Positions 16,393 to 24,936 of a stretch of DNA of 39,547 bases are shown here, piece after piece. The DNA is taken from positions 1 to 39,547 of IMG/VR virus record IMGVR_UViG_3300009192_000025; one strand, given 5' to 3'. Origin of the DNA: a virus. The first letter of the stretch is position 1. Each line of letters starts with the position of its first letter. The notes beneath the pieces were generated by a model. The model was not told where the DNA came from, ran no database searches, and was given only the letters and a program-made list of their open reading frames with translations. Both the position numbers and the translations under genes were made by a program.

Positions 16393-16416
16393 AAAAAGCC
16401 CGCCAGATGGCGGGCT
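16393..16416 (-). terminator. Intrinsic terminator between tail genes
   Basis: On the minus strand AGCCCGCC-ATCT-GGCGGGCT is followed by TTTTT: a perfect 8-bp stem with a U-tract, between the 63-aa gene and the tape measure gene. Near-identical hairpins occur at 27910-27933 and 28496-28522. Confidence 0.85.
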
Positions 16417-16443
16417 AGGTGGTGCAACTCACAGCAGGCAGGC

Positions 16444-16635
16444 TCAGACCTTGCCCGCCTTCTTCAGTCGATCCAGCTGGCGCACCTCGAGGGTGAGGGA
16501 GTCGCCGGCGGCATACTCCTTGCCGCCGTGGCGGTGCGCCTTCCTGAGCTTGACGCTCACCGAGTCGGTGGGCTTTGCCTCAGTGCCGGGCTTGGACTCA
16601 GTGCCAGTCTTGCCCGTAGCAGTCTTGTCGGTCAT
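16444..16635 (-). CDS. Small tail-module protein (possible chaperone-position protein)
   Basis: 63 aa. A Lys/Thr-rich N-terminus is followed by a compact motif (KAHRHGGKEYAAGDSLTLEV...QLDRLKKAGKV) that I recognise as a common small phage protein found near tail genes, with no established function. GGGAGCAAGCC precedes the ATG. It is the only gene between the tail tube and tape measure, where G/GT tail assembly chaperones usually sit, but it is much shorter than those and I see no slippery frameshift site leading into a longer product. Confidence 0.8.
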   Translation of the reverse strand: MTDKTATGKTGTESKPGTEAKPTDSVSVKLRKAHRHGGKEYAAGDSLTLEVRQLDRLKKAGKV

Positions 16636-16647
16636 GGCTTGCTCCCG

Positions 16648-17394
16648 TTAGCTGTACATGGTGGCGGTGTAGGCGGCGCCCTTGCCCGGCGGCACCACCA
16701 GCGAGCCGGACAGCTGCCCGGTGATGAACTCGGTGCCCATCAGCTCGGTGGCCTGGTCCGCCGACAACACGGCACGGAAGATCTCGACCCGGGTACGCTT
16801 GCCGGTGGCGAGATTGATGCCATCCACCAGGATGTAACGCGGCTTGGAGATCTCGGTATCCCCCATTACGCGATGGCCGGTGACCGCCTCGGTGTCGTAA
16901 TCCACGGTGACATCGCCTGCCGCGGCAGCGGTACGCGCCTTGATGAGGCCGGCACTCAGGTTGATGTCGCAGTCAGCCGTGACATCGGTAGCGTCCTTGG
17001 TGACCACGACACTGCCCGCGGCCAGCGAGGAATGCGGCAGCGCCGCCCAGGCCCCTTCCGTCAGGGTCAGCGCCTCACCGGTCACGCTGTCAGCTTCAGC
17101 ATCGGCAAGCTCTGCCGTGCCGCCAAGCGTCTCCGCCAGCATGCTGGCCGGCATGGAATCGAACTGGATGGTGACACTGGCCGAATCGCTGGGCAGGTTG
17201 ACGGCATCCAGCGCCTGGCCGTAGTTGTCCTTCTGGAAGGAAGGGCGAGAAATGCGGTTCACGCTGGTCGGCGTGATGCTCAGGGACGGCACGTTCATCG
17301 GGCCATTCAGGGCGCCGAACTTGCCGTCGGCATCCACCTCGGCCATGAAGATGTCGCCAGACATGATCAGGCCTGTGTCTTTGAAGTCAGCCAT
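16648..17394 (-). CDS. Major tail tube protein
   Basis: 248 aa, with GAGGTAACTC before the ATG. Position between the tail terminator and tape measure, size, and a beta-rich sequence (SLSITPTSVNRISRPSF, SDSASVTIQFDSMP, VTVDYDTEAVTGHRVMG, QLSGSLVVPPGKGAAYTATMYS) fit the siphovirus tail tube family. It polymerises around the tape measure into the tail tube. There is no immunoglobulin-like extension. Assignment is good on context and style. Confidence 0.88.
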   Translation of the reverse strand: MADFKDTGLIMSGDIFMAEVDADGKFGALNGPMNVPSLSITPTSVNRISRPSFQKDNYGQALDAVNLPSDSASVTIQFDSMPASMLAETLGGTAELADAEADSVTGEALTLTEGAWAALPHSSLAAGSVVVTKDATDVTADCDINLSAGLIKARTAAAAGDVTVDYDTEAVTGHRVMGDTEISKPRYILVDGINLATGKRTRVEIFRAVLSADQATELMGTEFITGQLSGSLVVPPGKGAAYTATMYS

Positions 17395-17397
17395 GAG

Positions 17398-17838
17398 TTA
17401 CCTCGTGCGGGTGTAGGTGATGGTCACGGGCAGATAGATGGGAAGAATGCGGCTGCCCAGCTCCGCATCATCCAGTTCGGCTTCACCAGTCGTGATGGTG
17501 ACCGCCAGCCCATCGAGCAGCACCTGGCTCTCCGGATAGATGGCGTTGTAAAGATCATTGAGCAGCGCATCCTGACCGGCACGCCCATGCGTCTTGAGGT
17601 CGAGGTAGGCCTCGATCTGAAGGCTGATCGATTCCTTGCGCGTCCCCCGCCCGGCACGGGCCTCCACGTTGCTGGCCAGGCGACGGACATGCAGCAGTGG
17701 TAGCGGGGTCTCCGAGCGCAGGTTGATCTGGATGGCCTCGGTCTCGATATGCGCGATGTCGGTGGCATGGCCATTGGCCGTCGAGATGGCCGCCAGTTGT
17801 GCAACGAAGGCATCGATCACGCGGGTGATGGGCGTCAT
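17398..17838 (-). CDS. Tail terminator / minor tail protein (gpU-like position)
   Basis: 146 aa. Alpha/beta composition with a repeated strand pattern (IQINLRSETPLPLLHVRRL, KESISLQIEAYLDL, LGSRILPIYLPVTITYTRT) as in tail terminator proteins, which cap the tail tube and join it to the head connector. The start codon overlaps the previous stop (ATGA at 17835-17838). It lies directly upstream of the tail tube gene, the canonical position. Confidence 0.82.
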   Translation of the reverse strand: MTPITRVIDAFVAQLAAISTANGHATDIAHIETEAIQINLRSETPLPLLHVRRLASNVEARAGRGTRKESISLQIEAYLDLKTHGRAGQDALLNDLYNAIYPESQVLLDGLAVTITTGEAELDDAELGSRILPIYLPVTITYTRTR

Positions 17839-18413
17839 GTAGCTCTCTCCTTGGCCAGGCGAGCGAGGAAGCGTTGCTGGAGGTCGAAGGCGACCTGCTT
17901 GCGCAGCTCGCCATTCACCTGATGATTCCAGTGGTTCTTGAGGGTCCAGCCGTTGGCACGGGTGAGGCGACGCTGGCTGCCCTTGCGGTAGCGCACCAGC
18001 GGTGTCTTGCTGCCGCCCTTGGGATTGACGAAGCCATAGACCCGCATGCGCTGGCCGCCCTTGCGAATCCAGATACTGGCGCGGGTACCAGTGCCATCCT
18101 CCACCTCGGTGCGGTACTGCCAGAACTTGAATGGCACCGGTGAGCGGCTGAGCGTGAGGCTGGCGCTGGGCTTATCCTTGCTGGCCTTCTCGACCGTGAT
18201 GCGCGAACGCACCGCCGTCGGCCTGACCTTGCCATCGGCGCTGATGTCATCGATGAGCTGCTTGCGGGTCGCGGATGCCTGCTCATTGATGGCCGAGGTC
18301 ATCGCGCGGCGGGTGGCCGCGGGTAGCGCCTTGAACTCCGCCAGGCTTTCGGTCAGCCCCTCGATGGCCACGCCCTTGGGCAGCCGTGAATTCTGGCCGC
18401 GCTTGCGAGCCAT
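17835..18413 (-). CDS. Minor tail protein (gpZ/HK97 gp10-like)
   Basis: 192 aa, very basic. Pattern: KGVAIEGLTESLAEFKALPAATRRAMTSA at the N-terminus, then TRKQLIDDI, and a beta region with RVYGFVNPKGGSKTPLVRY. It resembles the lambda Z family of minor tail proteins, which act at the head-proximal end of the tail. It sits between the head-tail adaptor and the tail terminator, and is coupled to the latter by a four-base overlap. Confidence 0.82.
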   Translation of the reverse strand: MARKRGQNSRLPKGVAIEGLTESLAEFKALPAATRRAMTSAINEQASATRKQLIDDISADGKVRPTAVRSRITVEKASKDKPSASLTLSRSPVPFKFWQYRTEVEDGTGTRASIWIRKGGQRMRVYGFVNPKGGSKTPLVRYRKGSQRRLTRANGWTLKNHWNHQVNGELRKQVAFDLQQRFLARLAKERAT

Positions 18414-18424
18414 GTAGCCTCCTG

Positions 18425-18970
18425 TCAGCGAGGGATGGTGAACAGCTGCACGCTGATGCCGTCATCACTGCCTTCCACGATGCCTTCGATCTCGAGCGCC
18501 AGGCCGGCGATGTGAATCCTGTCGCCGGGTTCCGGCCACGGCCAGCGCAGCTCCGGCTGCAGCACCTCGACCACGTTGCGGGCCTCATTGGCCTGGCCGA
18601 TGAAGATGTTCTGACGGTGCAGCCATGCCTGAATGGGATAGGCCTCACCACTCATCGGCTCATACTCGGCCACCACGCCTTGCAGGCGACGCGCGGCAAT
18701 CTCGACCATGCTGCGTGCCGGGTCGAGAGATTCGATGATGAACAGCACCCCATCGCGGCGACGGATGATCTGGCCTGCCGCCAGCTCGGCGCGGGGCCGC
18801 ATACGCACCAGCGTGGAAGATGGGGCACGGATACCCGCCTGCTCTTCTCGCCCGGCACTCTTGGGCTCCACGAATTCGGCCCAGACCTCACGCAAGGTGG
18901 GCCAGCTGGGCGGGTGCCCGGTGCGGCTACCCAGCAGGGTGACGCGATGACGAAGCTGTCCGGCGCGCAT
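18425..18970 (-). CDS. Head-tail adaptor (head completion) protein, extended
   Basis: 181 aa from the ATG at 18970 (MRAGQLRHRV), which has GAGGTGACT directly upstream. Residues ~1-105 match the style of the phage head-tail joining family (MRAGQLRHRVTLLG, REVWAEFVEPKSAGREE, RRRDGVLFIIESLDPAR). Typical members are about 105-115 aa, so the last ~70 residues (IFIGQANEARNVVEVLQPEL...ISVQLFTIPR) are an extension. The order connector - adaptor - Z - terminator is the usual one. Confidence 0.85.
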   Translation of the reverse strand: MRAGQLRHRVTLLGSRTGHPPSWPTLREVWAEFVEPKSAGREEQAGIRAPSSTLVRMRPRAELAAGQIIRRRDGVLFIIESLDPARSMVEIAARRLQGVVAEYEPMSGEAYPIQAWLHRQNIFIGQANEARNVVEVLQPELRWPWPEPGDRIHIAGLALEIEGIVEGSDDGISVQLFTIPR

Positions 18971-18977
18971 AGTCACC

Positions 18978-19307
18978 TCATGCGAAGTGGTAATGGGTGT
19001 AGTGATCGACCAGGGCGCCCACGGCCATGGGAACCTCTGAGGTGATGGTGCCGATGACCACGGCTTCGCGAGTCTCGTACCAGTGGCCGATCAGCAGCAG
19101 CATGGCGGTGGTGATGTCGTCATCGATGACCAGCGCGTGCTCATCCCCTTCTGCCGGGATGGCGTCGTGGGTTTCATACAGCGTGCGCCCCGTGCGTCCT
19201 TCAATGACGCGACGGGCCGCATTGGAATAGGTCTCCAGGAGCTGATCGTCCTCGGAGAAGTCCGGCTCCGGCCGGACGTGCAGCTTGATGATGTCCAGCT
19301 CGAGCAT
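18978..19307 (-). CDS. Head-tail connector protein (gp6-like)
   Basis: 109 aa from ATG 19307 (MLELDIIKLHVRP), which has GAGG about 7 bases upstream; the ATG at 19313 (MPMLEL) is an alternative but its ribosome site is too close. Helical pattern DFSEDDQLLETYSNAARRVIE...ALLLIGHWYETRE is the signature of the HK97 gp6-type connector that docks under the portal ring. It lies immediately after the capsid gene, as expected. Confidence 0.88.
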   Translation of the reverse strand: MLELDIIKLHVRPEPDFSEDDQLLETYSNAARRVIEGRTGRTLYETHDAIPAEGDEHALVIDDDITTAMLLLIGHWYETREAVVIGTITSEVPMAVGALVDHYTHYHFA

Positions 19308-19338
19308 GGGCATGCCTCATGGGGTTGGCCCCAACAGG

Positions 19339-19364
19339 CAAGGGCCGCACGATGGCGGCCCTTG
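19339..19364 (-). terminator. 10-bp perfect hairpin after the major capsid gene
   Basis: CAAGGGCCGC (19339-19348) pairs with GCGGCCCTTG (19355-19364), loop 6 nt. There is no U-tract on either strand, so it more likely protects the 3' end of abundant capsid mRNA or modulates read-through than terminates. Confidence 0.45.
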
Positions 19365-19384
19365 TGTCAGGTAGTGGGTGAGAA

Positions 19385-20620
19385 TCAGGCTGCCTTGCCG
19401 GTCAGCGCCTTGATGGCGGCGGTGTCCTGCAGCACGCAATCGAAACGGTGAAAGGCGAGGAAGGCTGTCTGGTCGAATTCGGCATAGCGCTCGACCAGGC
19501 GCTTGAGCGTCATGTAGTTGATGCGACGGATCACGAACTGCTGGAAGTCACCGGCGAACATGAATTTCTTGCTCGCGGCCATGTCTTCGAAGCCCTGATC
19601 AATGAAGTAGGACTGACCGAGTACCGTGGATGGCGCCAGGCCCGCGACGGCCGGCAGCCACAGCGGGCGACCCTGGCCATCTTCCATCTCGGTGATCTTC
19701 TGCAGGGTGTTGTCGTTGAAGCCCAGACGGAAGTTCGCCGCGCGACGGTACGCCGGATCAATGCTGTGGATCAGCTTGGTGATGTCTTTCCAGTCCAGGC
19801 TGGCCGCAGCGGCTGCCGCCACGGTGCCAGTGACCGAGGTGGCGAGGCCCTTGGGCTGCTGGGGAGTGCCGGCACCGGTACCGCTCACCAGGTACTTGGC
19901 TTCGGCGCGACCGATACGGGAGCCGATGCGCGAGGCAAGGAAGCCCTCGATGTCGAAGGCCGAGTCCTGCAGCAGCTCGTTGGAGACACGGATGACCTTG
20001 GAGCTCAGCTTCTTGGCGCCGAGGTTCTGGATGCCGAACTCGACATCCTTTTCACTGGCGGCGGTGTTCTCGCCCAGCAGCTCGCCCTCTTCCCCGGTAC
20101 CGTCAGACACCGGCCATTCGATGGTGGCGCCATCGGAGGTATTCAGGATCTGGGCGACCGAGGCCAGCCCGCCATAGTCCTGCATGGACTCATGGATGCG
20201 GTTGAGCATGGTGGTCGGGACGGTGTAGCCGCCCTTGTCATTCTCGCCCGCTGCCTGAGCTCGCATCTCACGCATGATCGCGCGTTGCTCCTTGCTCATG
20301 TTGCCCATGCCTTCACGCACGAAGGCATCAAAGGCCGCAGCACGCTGCTCATCCACACTCGGGCCCTGGGACTGCCCAGCTTCCGGCGTCTGAGACTGGC
20401 CGCGCAGCTCCTCTTCGTTGTCACGCACGAAGCGCTGATCTGCATCGCGCAGGGCTTCTTCGCGATCGATCTTGTCCTGCAGGCCATCCAGCTCGCTCTT
20501 CATGGACTGCCACTGGCTGCGCTGCTCATCCTTCCATTCGGTGTCACCGGCATCTTCATGCATCTTGCGCATGTCCTTGGCGACGGCCGCGTACTTCTGC
20601 TTCAGTTCAGAGAGTTTCAT
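19385..20620 (-). CDS. HK97-family major capsid protein
   Basis: 411 aa, GGAGGCTAC before the ATG. Residues 1-~105 are a charged coiled-coil delta/scaffold-like domain (KLSELKQKYAAVAKDMRKMH) expected to be removed by the neighbouring protease. The mature part shows HK97 hallmarks (GGYTVPTTMLNRI, GATIEWPVSDGTG, KLSSKVIRVSNELLQDSAF, FLASRIGSRIGRAEAKYLVSG, GLATSVTG, TLLGQSYFIDQ-like ending). It self-assembles into the icosahedral capsid. Assignment is certain. Confidence 0.97.
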   Translation of the reverse strand: MKLSELKQKYAAVAKDMRKMHEDAGDTEWKDEQRSQWQSMKSELDGLQDKIDREEALRDADQRFVRDNEEELRGQSQTPEAGQSQGPSVDEQRAAAFDAFVREGMGNMSKEQRAIMREMRAQAAGENDKGGYTVPTTMLNRIHESMQDYGGLASVAQILNTSDGATIEWPVSDGTGEEGELLGENTAASEKDVEFGIQNLGAKKLSSKVIRVSNELLQDSAFDIEGFLASRIGSRIGRAEAKYLVSGTGAGTPQQPKGLATSVTGTVAAAAAASLDWKDITKLIHSIDPAYRRAANFRLGFNDNTLQKITEMEDGQGRPLWLPAVAGLAPSTVLGQSYFIDQGFEDMAASKKFMFAGDFQQFVIRRINYMTLKRLVERYAEFDQTAFLAFHRFDCVLQDTAAIKALTGKAA

Positions 20621-20635
20621 GTAGCCTCCACGGGC

Positions 20636-21238
20636 TCAGGCATTGATGAGTTCAAGGAAGCGCTCGCGGGCGCGGCGCTGATTGACGGCACGCTGCGTGA
20701 TCTCTCGGAGTTCATCGCAGCGAGCTTGGAGCGACCGCTTGGCGGCGCCCGCATCGGGGTAAGCCGGATAGGTCACAGGGGACACATCCAGCAGGCGGCT
20801 GAATCGGTGGATGGTGCGCACGATGACGCCGTGCTCGTCCTCGCCCCACTCGTCACCATCGGGGGCGACTCGGAAGGCGAAGCTGGAGCCGGTGATGTCG
20901 CCCCGTGCCAGCGGCGCCATGACCAGATCACGCACCGACTGGGTGTCGGGTGGGTCGATCTCATAACGCAGGCCCTCTTCATCCACGGACAGCGACAGCG
21001 TGTTGCTGAGGGTGCGGCCGAGCACGAAGTTGGGGTCATGGTTGAACAGGGCGCGCACGTCATCGCCCAGCACGTTGTCGAATGCACCGGGGGCGATCTG
21101 CTCCTTGAACATGCCCATGATCATTTCGCTGCGCTTGTTGAAGACGGCGCCGTGACCAATGATCCGCAACGGCTGCCCTTCTTCGCCCGCTTCGGCGCGG
21201 ACCTCGCACGTCAGGGCGCGCTTTTCTGTCTCACTCAT
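20636..21238 (-). CDS. HK97-family prohead protease
   Basis: 200 aa. Catalytic features of the U35/S78 family are visible: His67 in ALFNHDPN and Ser118/119 in GDITGSSFAF, plus the substrate-side motif RIIGHGAVFN. It cleaves the capsid delta domain and itself during maturation. The start overlaps the portal stop by four bases (21235-21238), giving translational coupling. Confidence 0.95.
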   Translation of the reverse strand: MSETEKRALTCEVRAEAGEEGQPLRIIGHGAVFNKRSEMIMGMFKEQIAPGAFDNVLGDDVRALFNHDPNFVLGRTLSNTLSLSVDEEGLRYEIDPPDTQSVRDLVMAPLARGDITGSSFAFRVAPDGDEWGEDEHGVIVRTIHRFSRLLDVSPVTYPAYPDAGAAKRSLQARCDELREITQRAVNQRRARERFLELINA

Positions 21239-22455
21239 GATGTGGAGTCCTCGGGCGAGGGTGACTGGCCCAGCTGACTGGCTGGGGTGGCGTTGACGCT
21301 GATCAGCATCTCGCTGAGGCCATCGCGTGGGTTCATGTCTTCCAGGGCGCGGACTTCGTTGCGATCCATCCAGCCATCGGTGATGGCCTTGTGATAGAAC
21401 TCGGCACGCTCCGTGGGGGTGCCGCGCAGCAGCCCGGCGAGGTTGAACTTGGCGTAGTAGCCAGCCCGACGCTCGGTGGGCGTGAAGATGGCGCGGTTGA
21501 TCTCCTGCTCCCAGTTGATGACCCAGGGCATCATCGTGTGCCGCACGAACTGGATGGCCTGCTCGGAGATGTTCGAGAAGGTGGCCTTGTCCAGGTCGTT
21601 GATCATGTGCGCTGGCACGTTGAAGATGCCGGCCACCTCGGAGCGGTTGAGCTTGCGTGTCTCGAGGAACTGGGCGTCCTCCGGCGCGATGGTGATCGAC
21701 TTGTAATCCAGCTGTGCGGGGAGCATCAGCGTCTTGTTCTCGGACTGGCGCAGACTGGCCACGGCCTTGGCCCAGGTCTCCTTGAGGCGATTCCAGCTGT
21801 CGGCGTTCAAGCTGTCCTTGACGGTGACAAGCCCGGTCGGGCGCCCGCCTCCCTCGAAGAAATCCTTGCCGTAGCGCTGGGCCGCCAGCCCGAGACCAAT
21901 GGTCTCGGCGTGCTGGCGCACCACGCTGACGCCGGTGCGATCGTGCGAGCCGAGTGCACGAACGTGGATCATGTCCTCGGTCGCAACGGCGCGTGAGCCA
22001 TCCTCATCGGTGACGGCATATAGCCAGCGGTTGCCGCGCTTCACCGGGCTGCAGTTCCACGGGCAATGGCGTTGCAGGGAGACGGCATTGCCCCGCGCAT
22101 CCCGAACCACCTCGGTGTAGCCATTGCCCCAGCCAAGCACGTGGGACTGGGCCGTCTCGCGCCACTTGTAGCTGGTCTGCCAGTCGTTGGGCTCGTCATG
22201 CAGCAGCTGATACGCGGGGTGGTCCGTGGCGGCGGTGATGACGCCGTTCTGCTTGCGCATGACGTGCAGCGGCAATTGCGCCAGCGAGGATGACAGCACG
22301 TAGATGCAGGCGTAGACCGCGCCAAGCGTCATGGCGCTCTGCTGGTTGACCGTGATGCTGGAGTCGCCATGCAGATAGTCCGCCAGCGTCTGACCGGTGA
22401 GCGGTGTTGCCGGGTTCTCGACCGAGCGGGTGGAGAACAGTTGATCGAGAATCAT
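21235..22455 (-). CDS. HK97-family portal protein
   Basis: 406 aa. Typical phage portal sequence: LGAVYACIYVLSSSLAQLPLHV, PNDWQTSYKWRETAQSHVLGWGNGY, FLETRKLNRSEVAGIFNVPAHMI, EQAIQFVRHTMMPWVINWEQEIN. It forms the 12-mer DNA channel at one capsid vertex and binds terminase. The C-terminus after GLSEMLISVN is short. It overlaps both neighbours by a few bases. Confidence 0.96.
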   Translation of the reverse strand: MILDQLFSTRSVENPATPLTGQTLADYLHGDSSITVNQQSAMTLGAVYACIYVLSSSLAQLPLHVMRKQNGVITAATDHPAYQLLHDEPNDWQTSYKWRETAQSHVLGWGNGYTEVVRDARGNAVSLQRHCPWNCSPVKRGNRWLYAVTDEDGSRAVATEDMIHVRALGSHDRTGVSVVRQHAETIGLGLAAQRYGKDFFEGGGRPTGLVTVKDSLNADSWNRLKETWAKAVASLRQSENKTLMLPAQLDYKSITIAPEDAQFLETRKLNRSEVAGIFNVPAHMINDLDKATFSNISEQAIQFVRHTMMPWVINWEQEINRAIFTPTERRAGYYAKFNLAGLLRGTPTERAEFYHKAITDGWMDRNEVRALEDMNPRDGLSEMLISVNATPASQLGQSPSPEDSTS

Positions 22456-22616
22456 GAGGCCCCCTTGCGCATGGCGCGTGCGCCGAGCAGTGCCAACACC
22501 AGTAGCAGGCTGCCACTGACCATCAGCGCGTCCGCGAGGCCGAATCGCAGGTACAGGCCGCCCGTCAGGCTGGCGAAGCCGGCCAGCCCGAGGGTGTCGA
22601 ACAGTAGGTTTCGCAT
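22452..22616 (-). CDS. 54-aa two-helix membrane microprotein between terminase and portal
   Basis: 54 aa (MRNLLFDTLGLAGF...ALMVSGSLLLVLALLGARAM). The terminase stop and this ATG are separated by one base (TGACATG), and its stop overlaps the portal start, so it is tightly coupled in the packaging operon. Two short hydrophobic segments are present (about residues 6-22 and 30-46). Small hydrophobic proteins at this position are common in HK97-like phages; function unknown. A longer in-frame reading exists but would run deep into the terminase gene. Confidence 0.75.
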   Translation of the reverse strand: MRNLLFDTLGLAGFASLTGGLYLRFGLADALMVSGSLLLVLALLGARAMRKGAS

Positions 22617-22617
22617 G

Positions 22618-24327
22618 TCACATGACCAGGAAGTCGTCGTCTGAGAGGGAGTCGAGAAGGCTGGGTGGCTCGACATCGAGGGTGATGGCACGCCCCAACG
22701 CCATGAGCAGCGCGATGATGCCGTCGATCTTGTTGTCGGCGGCTTCCTTGCGCGGGTAGATGTTCTCTTTGGCGTCGGCCTTGGCGACCACATTGCTGGC
22801 CATCCAGGTGAGCAGCGGGTCAGCCGGGTGCGTGAAGCGACCGCCAGTGACGGCGGCCTCCATCTCGCGCATGGCGGGGCTCATGTTCTGGACCGTGTTG
22901 CGGTACTCGATGACCGGCGCGCCTTCCTGCATCAACTGATGGGCGAGCTGGGTGGCTCGCCACGGATCGTAGGCGACTTCCTGCACATCGAAGCGACTGG
23001 AGAGATCGAGGATGTCTTGCCGGATGACCTCGAAGTCGAGCTCCTCGCCATCAGTGATGATCAGGTGGCCGGAGTTGACCCAGCCCTCATAGGCAGCGCG
23101 GTTGCTGCTGGCGCGCTCGATTGCGCCTTCCGGCAGGTAGCTGCGCACGAAGGCACGCCACTCGACCTTGGCGTCTTCGCGCACCTTGCGGAAGATCAGG
23201 CCGATGGCGGCGATGTCGGTCTTGCTGGCAAGGTCAACGCCCAGCCAGCAGGGCTCGCCCTCCATCTGGTCCAGCGACATCGAGTCATCGCCGGCCGCCA
23301 GCCAGGTGGCCATGTTCAGCCAGGCGCTGCGTGCCGAGACCCAGACATCAAGGTGCTTGGTCAGAAAGGAGTTCTGGCGGCTGGGATACTGGATGGCATC
23401 GCGCTGCGCCTTGAGCAGGAATTCCTCGCTGACGCTGACACCGAAGTTGGGGTTGGCCTTGCGCAGCACGTCCGGTGACTGCCAGTCGTCGCCCTCATCG
23501 ATGGTGTAGATCAGCGCGAAGAGTTCAGGGTTATCAACCACACCCTCGAGCATCTGCTGCGCTTGCCGGCGCTTGTCGTAGCAAGGGCCAGCGAGGTTGA
23601 AGCCGGCAGTGGTGATGATGAACATCAGCGGCTGATCGCGGGCCCCCATGCCGGTCAGCATGGTCTCGTAGAGGCTGGGAGATTGGTGCTCGTGGAACTC
23701 ATCGACAATGGCGCAGCTGGGACTCGAGCCGTCGCCCGGGTCACCGATCATCGGCTCCAGGCGGGAGCCGTCACCGGGGATGCTGATGTTCTTGGCCATC
23801 ACCTCAATGCCGGCGGCGCTGACCAATGCCGGCGATTTCTGCAGCATCAGCTTGGCGGGCCGGAAGACCTCCCAGGCCTGCTTCTCTGTGGTGGCACCAC
23901 AGTAGACCTCGGCGCCGTATTCCCCATCGGCGGCCAGCATGTAGGTGGCCACGCCCGCGGCGATCACTGACTTGCCGTTCTTGCGCGGTACCTCGATGTA
24001 AGCCTCACGATAACGACGCTGCCCACTGCGCTTGCTCATCCAGCCGAACAGCACACTGAAGATGAAGAGCTGCCAGGGCTCGAGGGTGATCAGCTTGCGC
24101 TCGCGTGCCCACTTGCCCTTGGTGTGAGGCAGCAGCTGGATGAAGGCGCATGCCCGCTCGGCGGCGTCACGATCGAACCGATAGGGAAAGGCGCGCGTCT
24201 TGGCCGCCTTCTGTTCATCGACATGACGCTGGCAGGCAAGACGGACCCACTTGCAAGCGGGTATCCGGCCAGCCACCACGTCCCGAGCGTACTTGTTCGC
24301 AGCATTGACGTTGGGATAGCTGGCCAT
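22618..24327 (-). CDS. terL: Terminase large subunit
   Basis: 569 aa, full length for the Terminase_1/HK97 family. The ATPase has a Walker A-like PRKNGKS at 114-120, Walker B CAIVDE at 205-210, and IITTAGF as motif III. The C-terminal RNase H-like nuclease carries GVDLASKTD and a late acidic site (NKIDGIIALLMALGRA). It powers DNA packaging and cuts the concatemer. It follows the small subunit with a 6-bp gap. Confidence 0.97.
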   Translation of the reverse strand: MASYPNVNAANKYARDVVAGRIPACKWVRLACQRHVDEQKAAKTRAFPYRFDRDAAERACAFIQLLPHTKGKWARERKLITLEPWQLFIFSVLFGWMSKRSGQRRYREAYIEVPRKNGKSVIAAGVATYMLAADGEYGAEVYCGATTEKQAWEVFRPAKLMLQKSPALVSAAGIEVMAKNISIPGDGSRLEPMIGDPGDGSSPSCAIVDEFHEHQSPSLYETMLTGMGARDQPLMFIITTAGFNLAGPCYDKRRQAQQMLEGVVDNPELFALIYTIDEGDDWQSPDVLRKANPNFGVSVSEEFLLKAQRDAIQYPSRQNSFLTKHLDVWVSARSAWLNMATWLAAGDDSMSLDQMEGEPCWLGVDLASKTDIAAIGLIFRKVREDAKVEWRAFVRSYLPEGAIERASSNRAAYEGWVNSGHLIITDGEELDFEVIRQDILDLSSRFDVQEVAYDPWRATQLAHQLMQEGAPVIEYRNTVQNMSPAMREMEAAVTGGRFTHPADPLLTWMASNVVAKADAKENIYPRKEAADNKIDGIIALLMALGRAITLDVEPPSLLDSLSDDDFLVM

Positions 24328-24333
24328 TGAGTG

Positions 24334-24813
24334 TCATCGCTTGTTACCACCCAGCAGCTCGGCGAAGGGGTTGGCGGCATCCTTGGACCCGGGCACGGCC
24401 AGGCGTGCTCGGCTGGATGGGTCGAGACCGAGTGCGCTGCCGAAGGTCGTCATCTGACGGGCCGCCTCATTCTTCGCGGTCAGAGCTGGGTTCTTGATGG
24501 GGGCACCGGTGGCAGGGCTTTCCAGCACCAGGCCGCATTGCTGGATCTCGACCACGGCCTGCCGCCAGGTGGCGTAGGCATCGCAGTAGGCCTCAAGCTG
24601 ATGCAGGTCAGAGCGCGTCAGGATCTTGGAGCCGACCAACCAGGGCGCGAGCTTGTCCCAGGCATCGCGGCCGATCTCGCACAGCCAGTCGGGTGCCGGC
24701 GGGGCTTCATCGAGCGCATCGCCCTCGGGCTCGTCATGGTTGATGGCACGCTTGCCGGCGTTGCCCTGCACCGCCTTCAAGTGGCTTGGTTTGGGCTTGC
24801 GACCTCGTGTCAT
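24334..24813 (-). CDS. terS: Terminase small subunit, P27 family
   Basis: 159 aa from ATG 24813 (MTRGRKPKPSHLKAVQGN), with AAGGATTCTC upstream; upstream in-frame starts lack a site. The RGRKPKPSHLKAVQGNAGKR N-terminus is diagnostic of the P27/phiE125 small terminase family. It recognises the packaging site and delivers DNA to the large subunit. Confidence 0.95.
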   Translation of the reverse strand: MTRGRKPKPSHLKAVQGNAGKRAINHDEPEGDALDEAPPAPDWLCEIGRDAWDKLAPWLVGSKILTRSDLHQLEAYCDAYATWRQAVVEIQQCGLVLESPATGAPIKNPALTAKNEAARQMTTFGSALGLDPSSRARLAVPGSKDAANPFAELLGGNKR

Positions 24814-24936
24814 CTGAGAATCCTTCGCGCTAGGCTGATTTTTCAATTTCGCGGGTGTGAGAATGAAACGTAACGGAACGGTGGCCGCCCCCAAAGGTGG
24901 TAGAGATTGCACCCCCTCCCCCTCTCAGGGCCTGCC

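Noticed and set aside
16390-17703. 437-aa open frame opposite the tail tube gene
   Set aside because: Antisense shadow of well-supported tail genes; crosses a terminator and shows no domain.
19448-21277. 609-aa open frame on the plus strand opposite the capsid and protease genes
   Set aside because: It lies antisense to two certain genes, is low-complexity (Leu/Gly/Ala/His), and is what GC-rich third positions produce on the opposite strand.
24814-24936. Exact cos site near the small terminase
   Set aside because: The HNH-terminase context suggests cos packaging, but no symmetric cohesive-end sequence could be identified with confidence.
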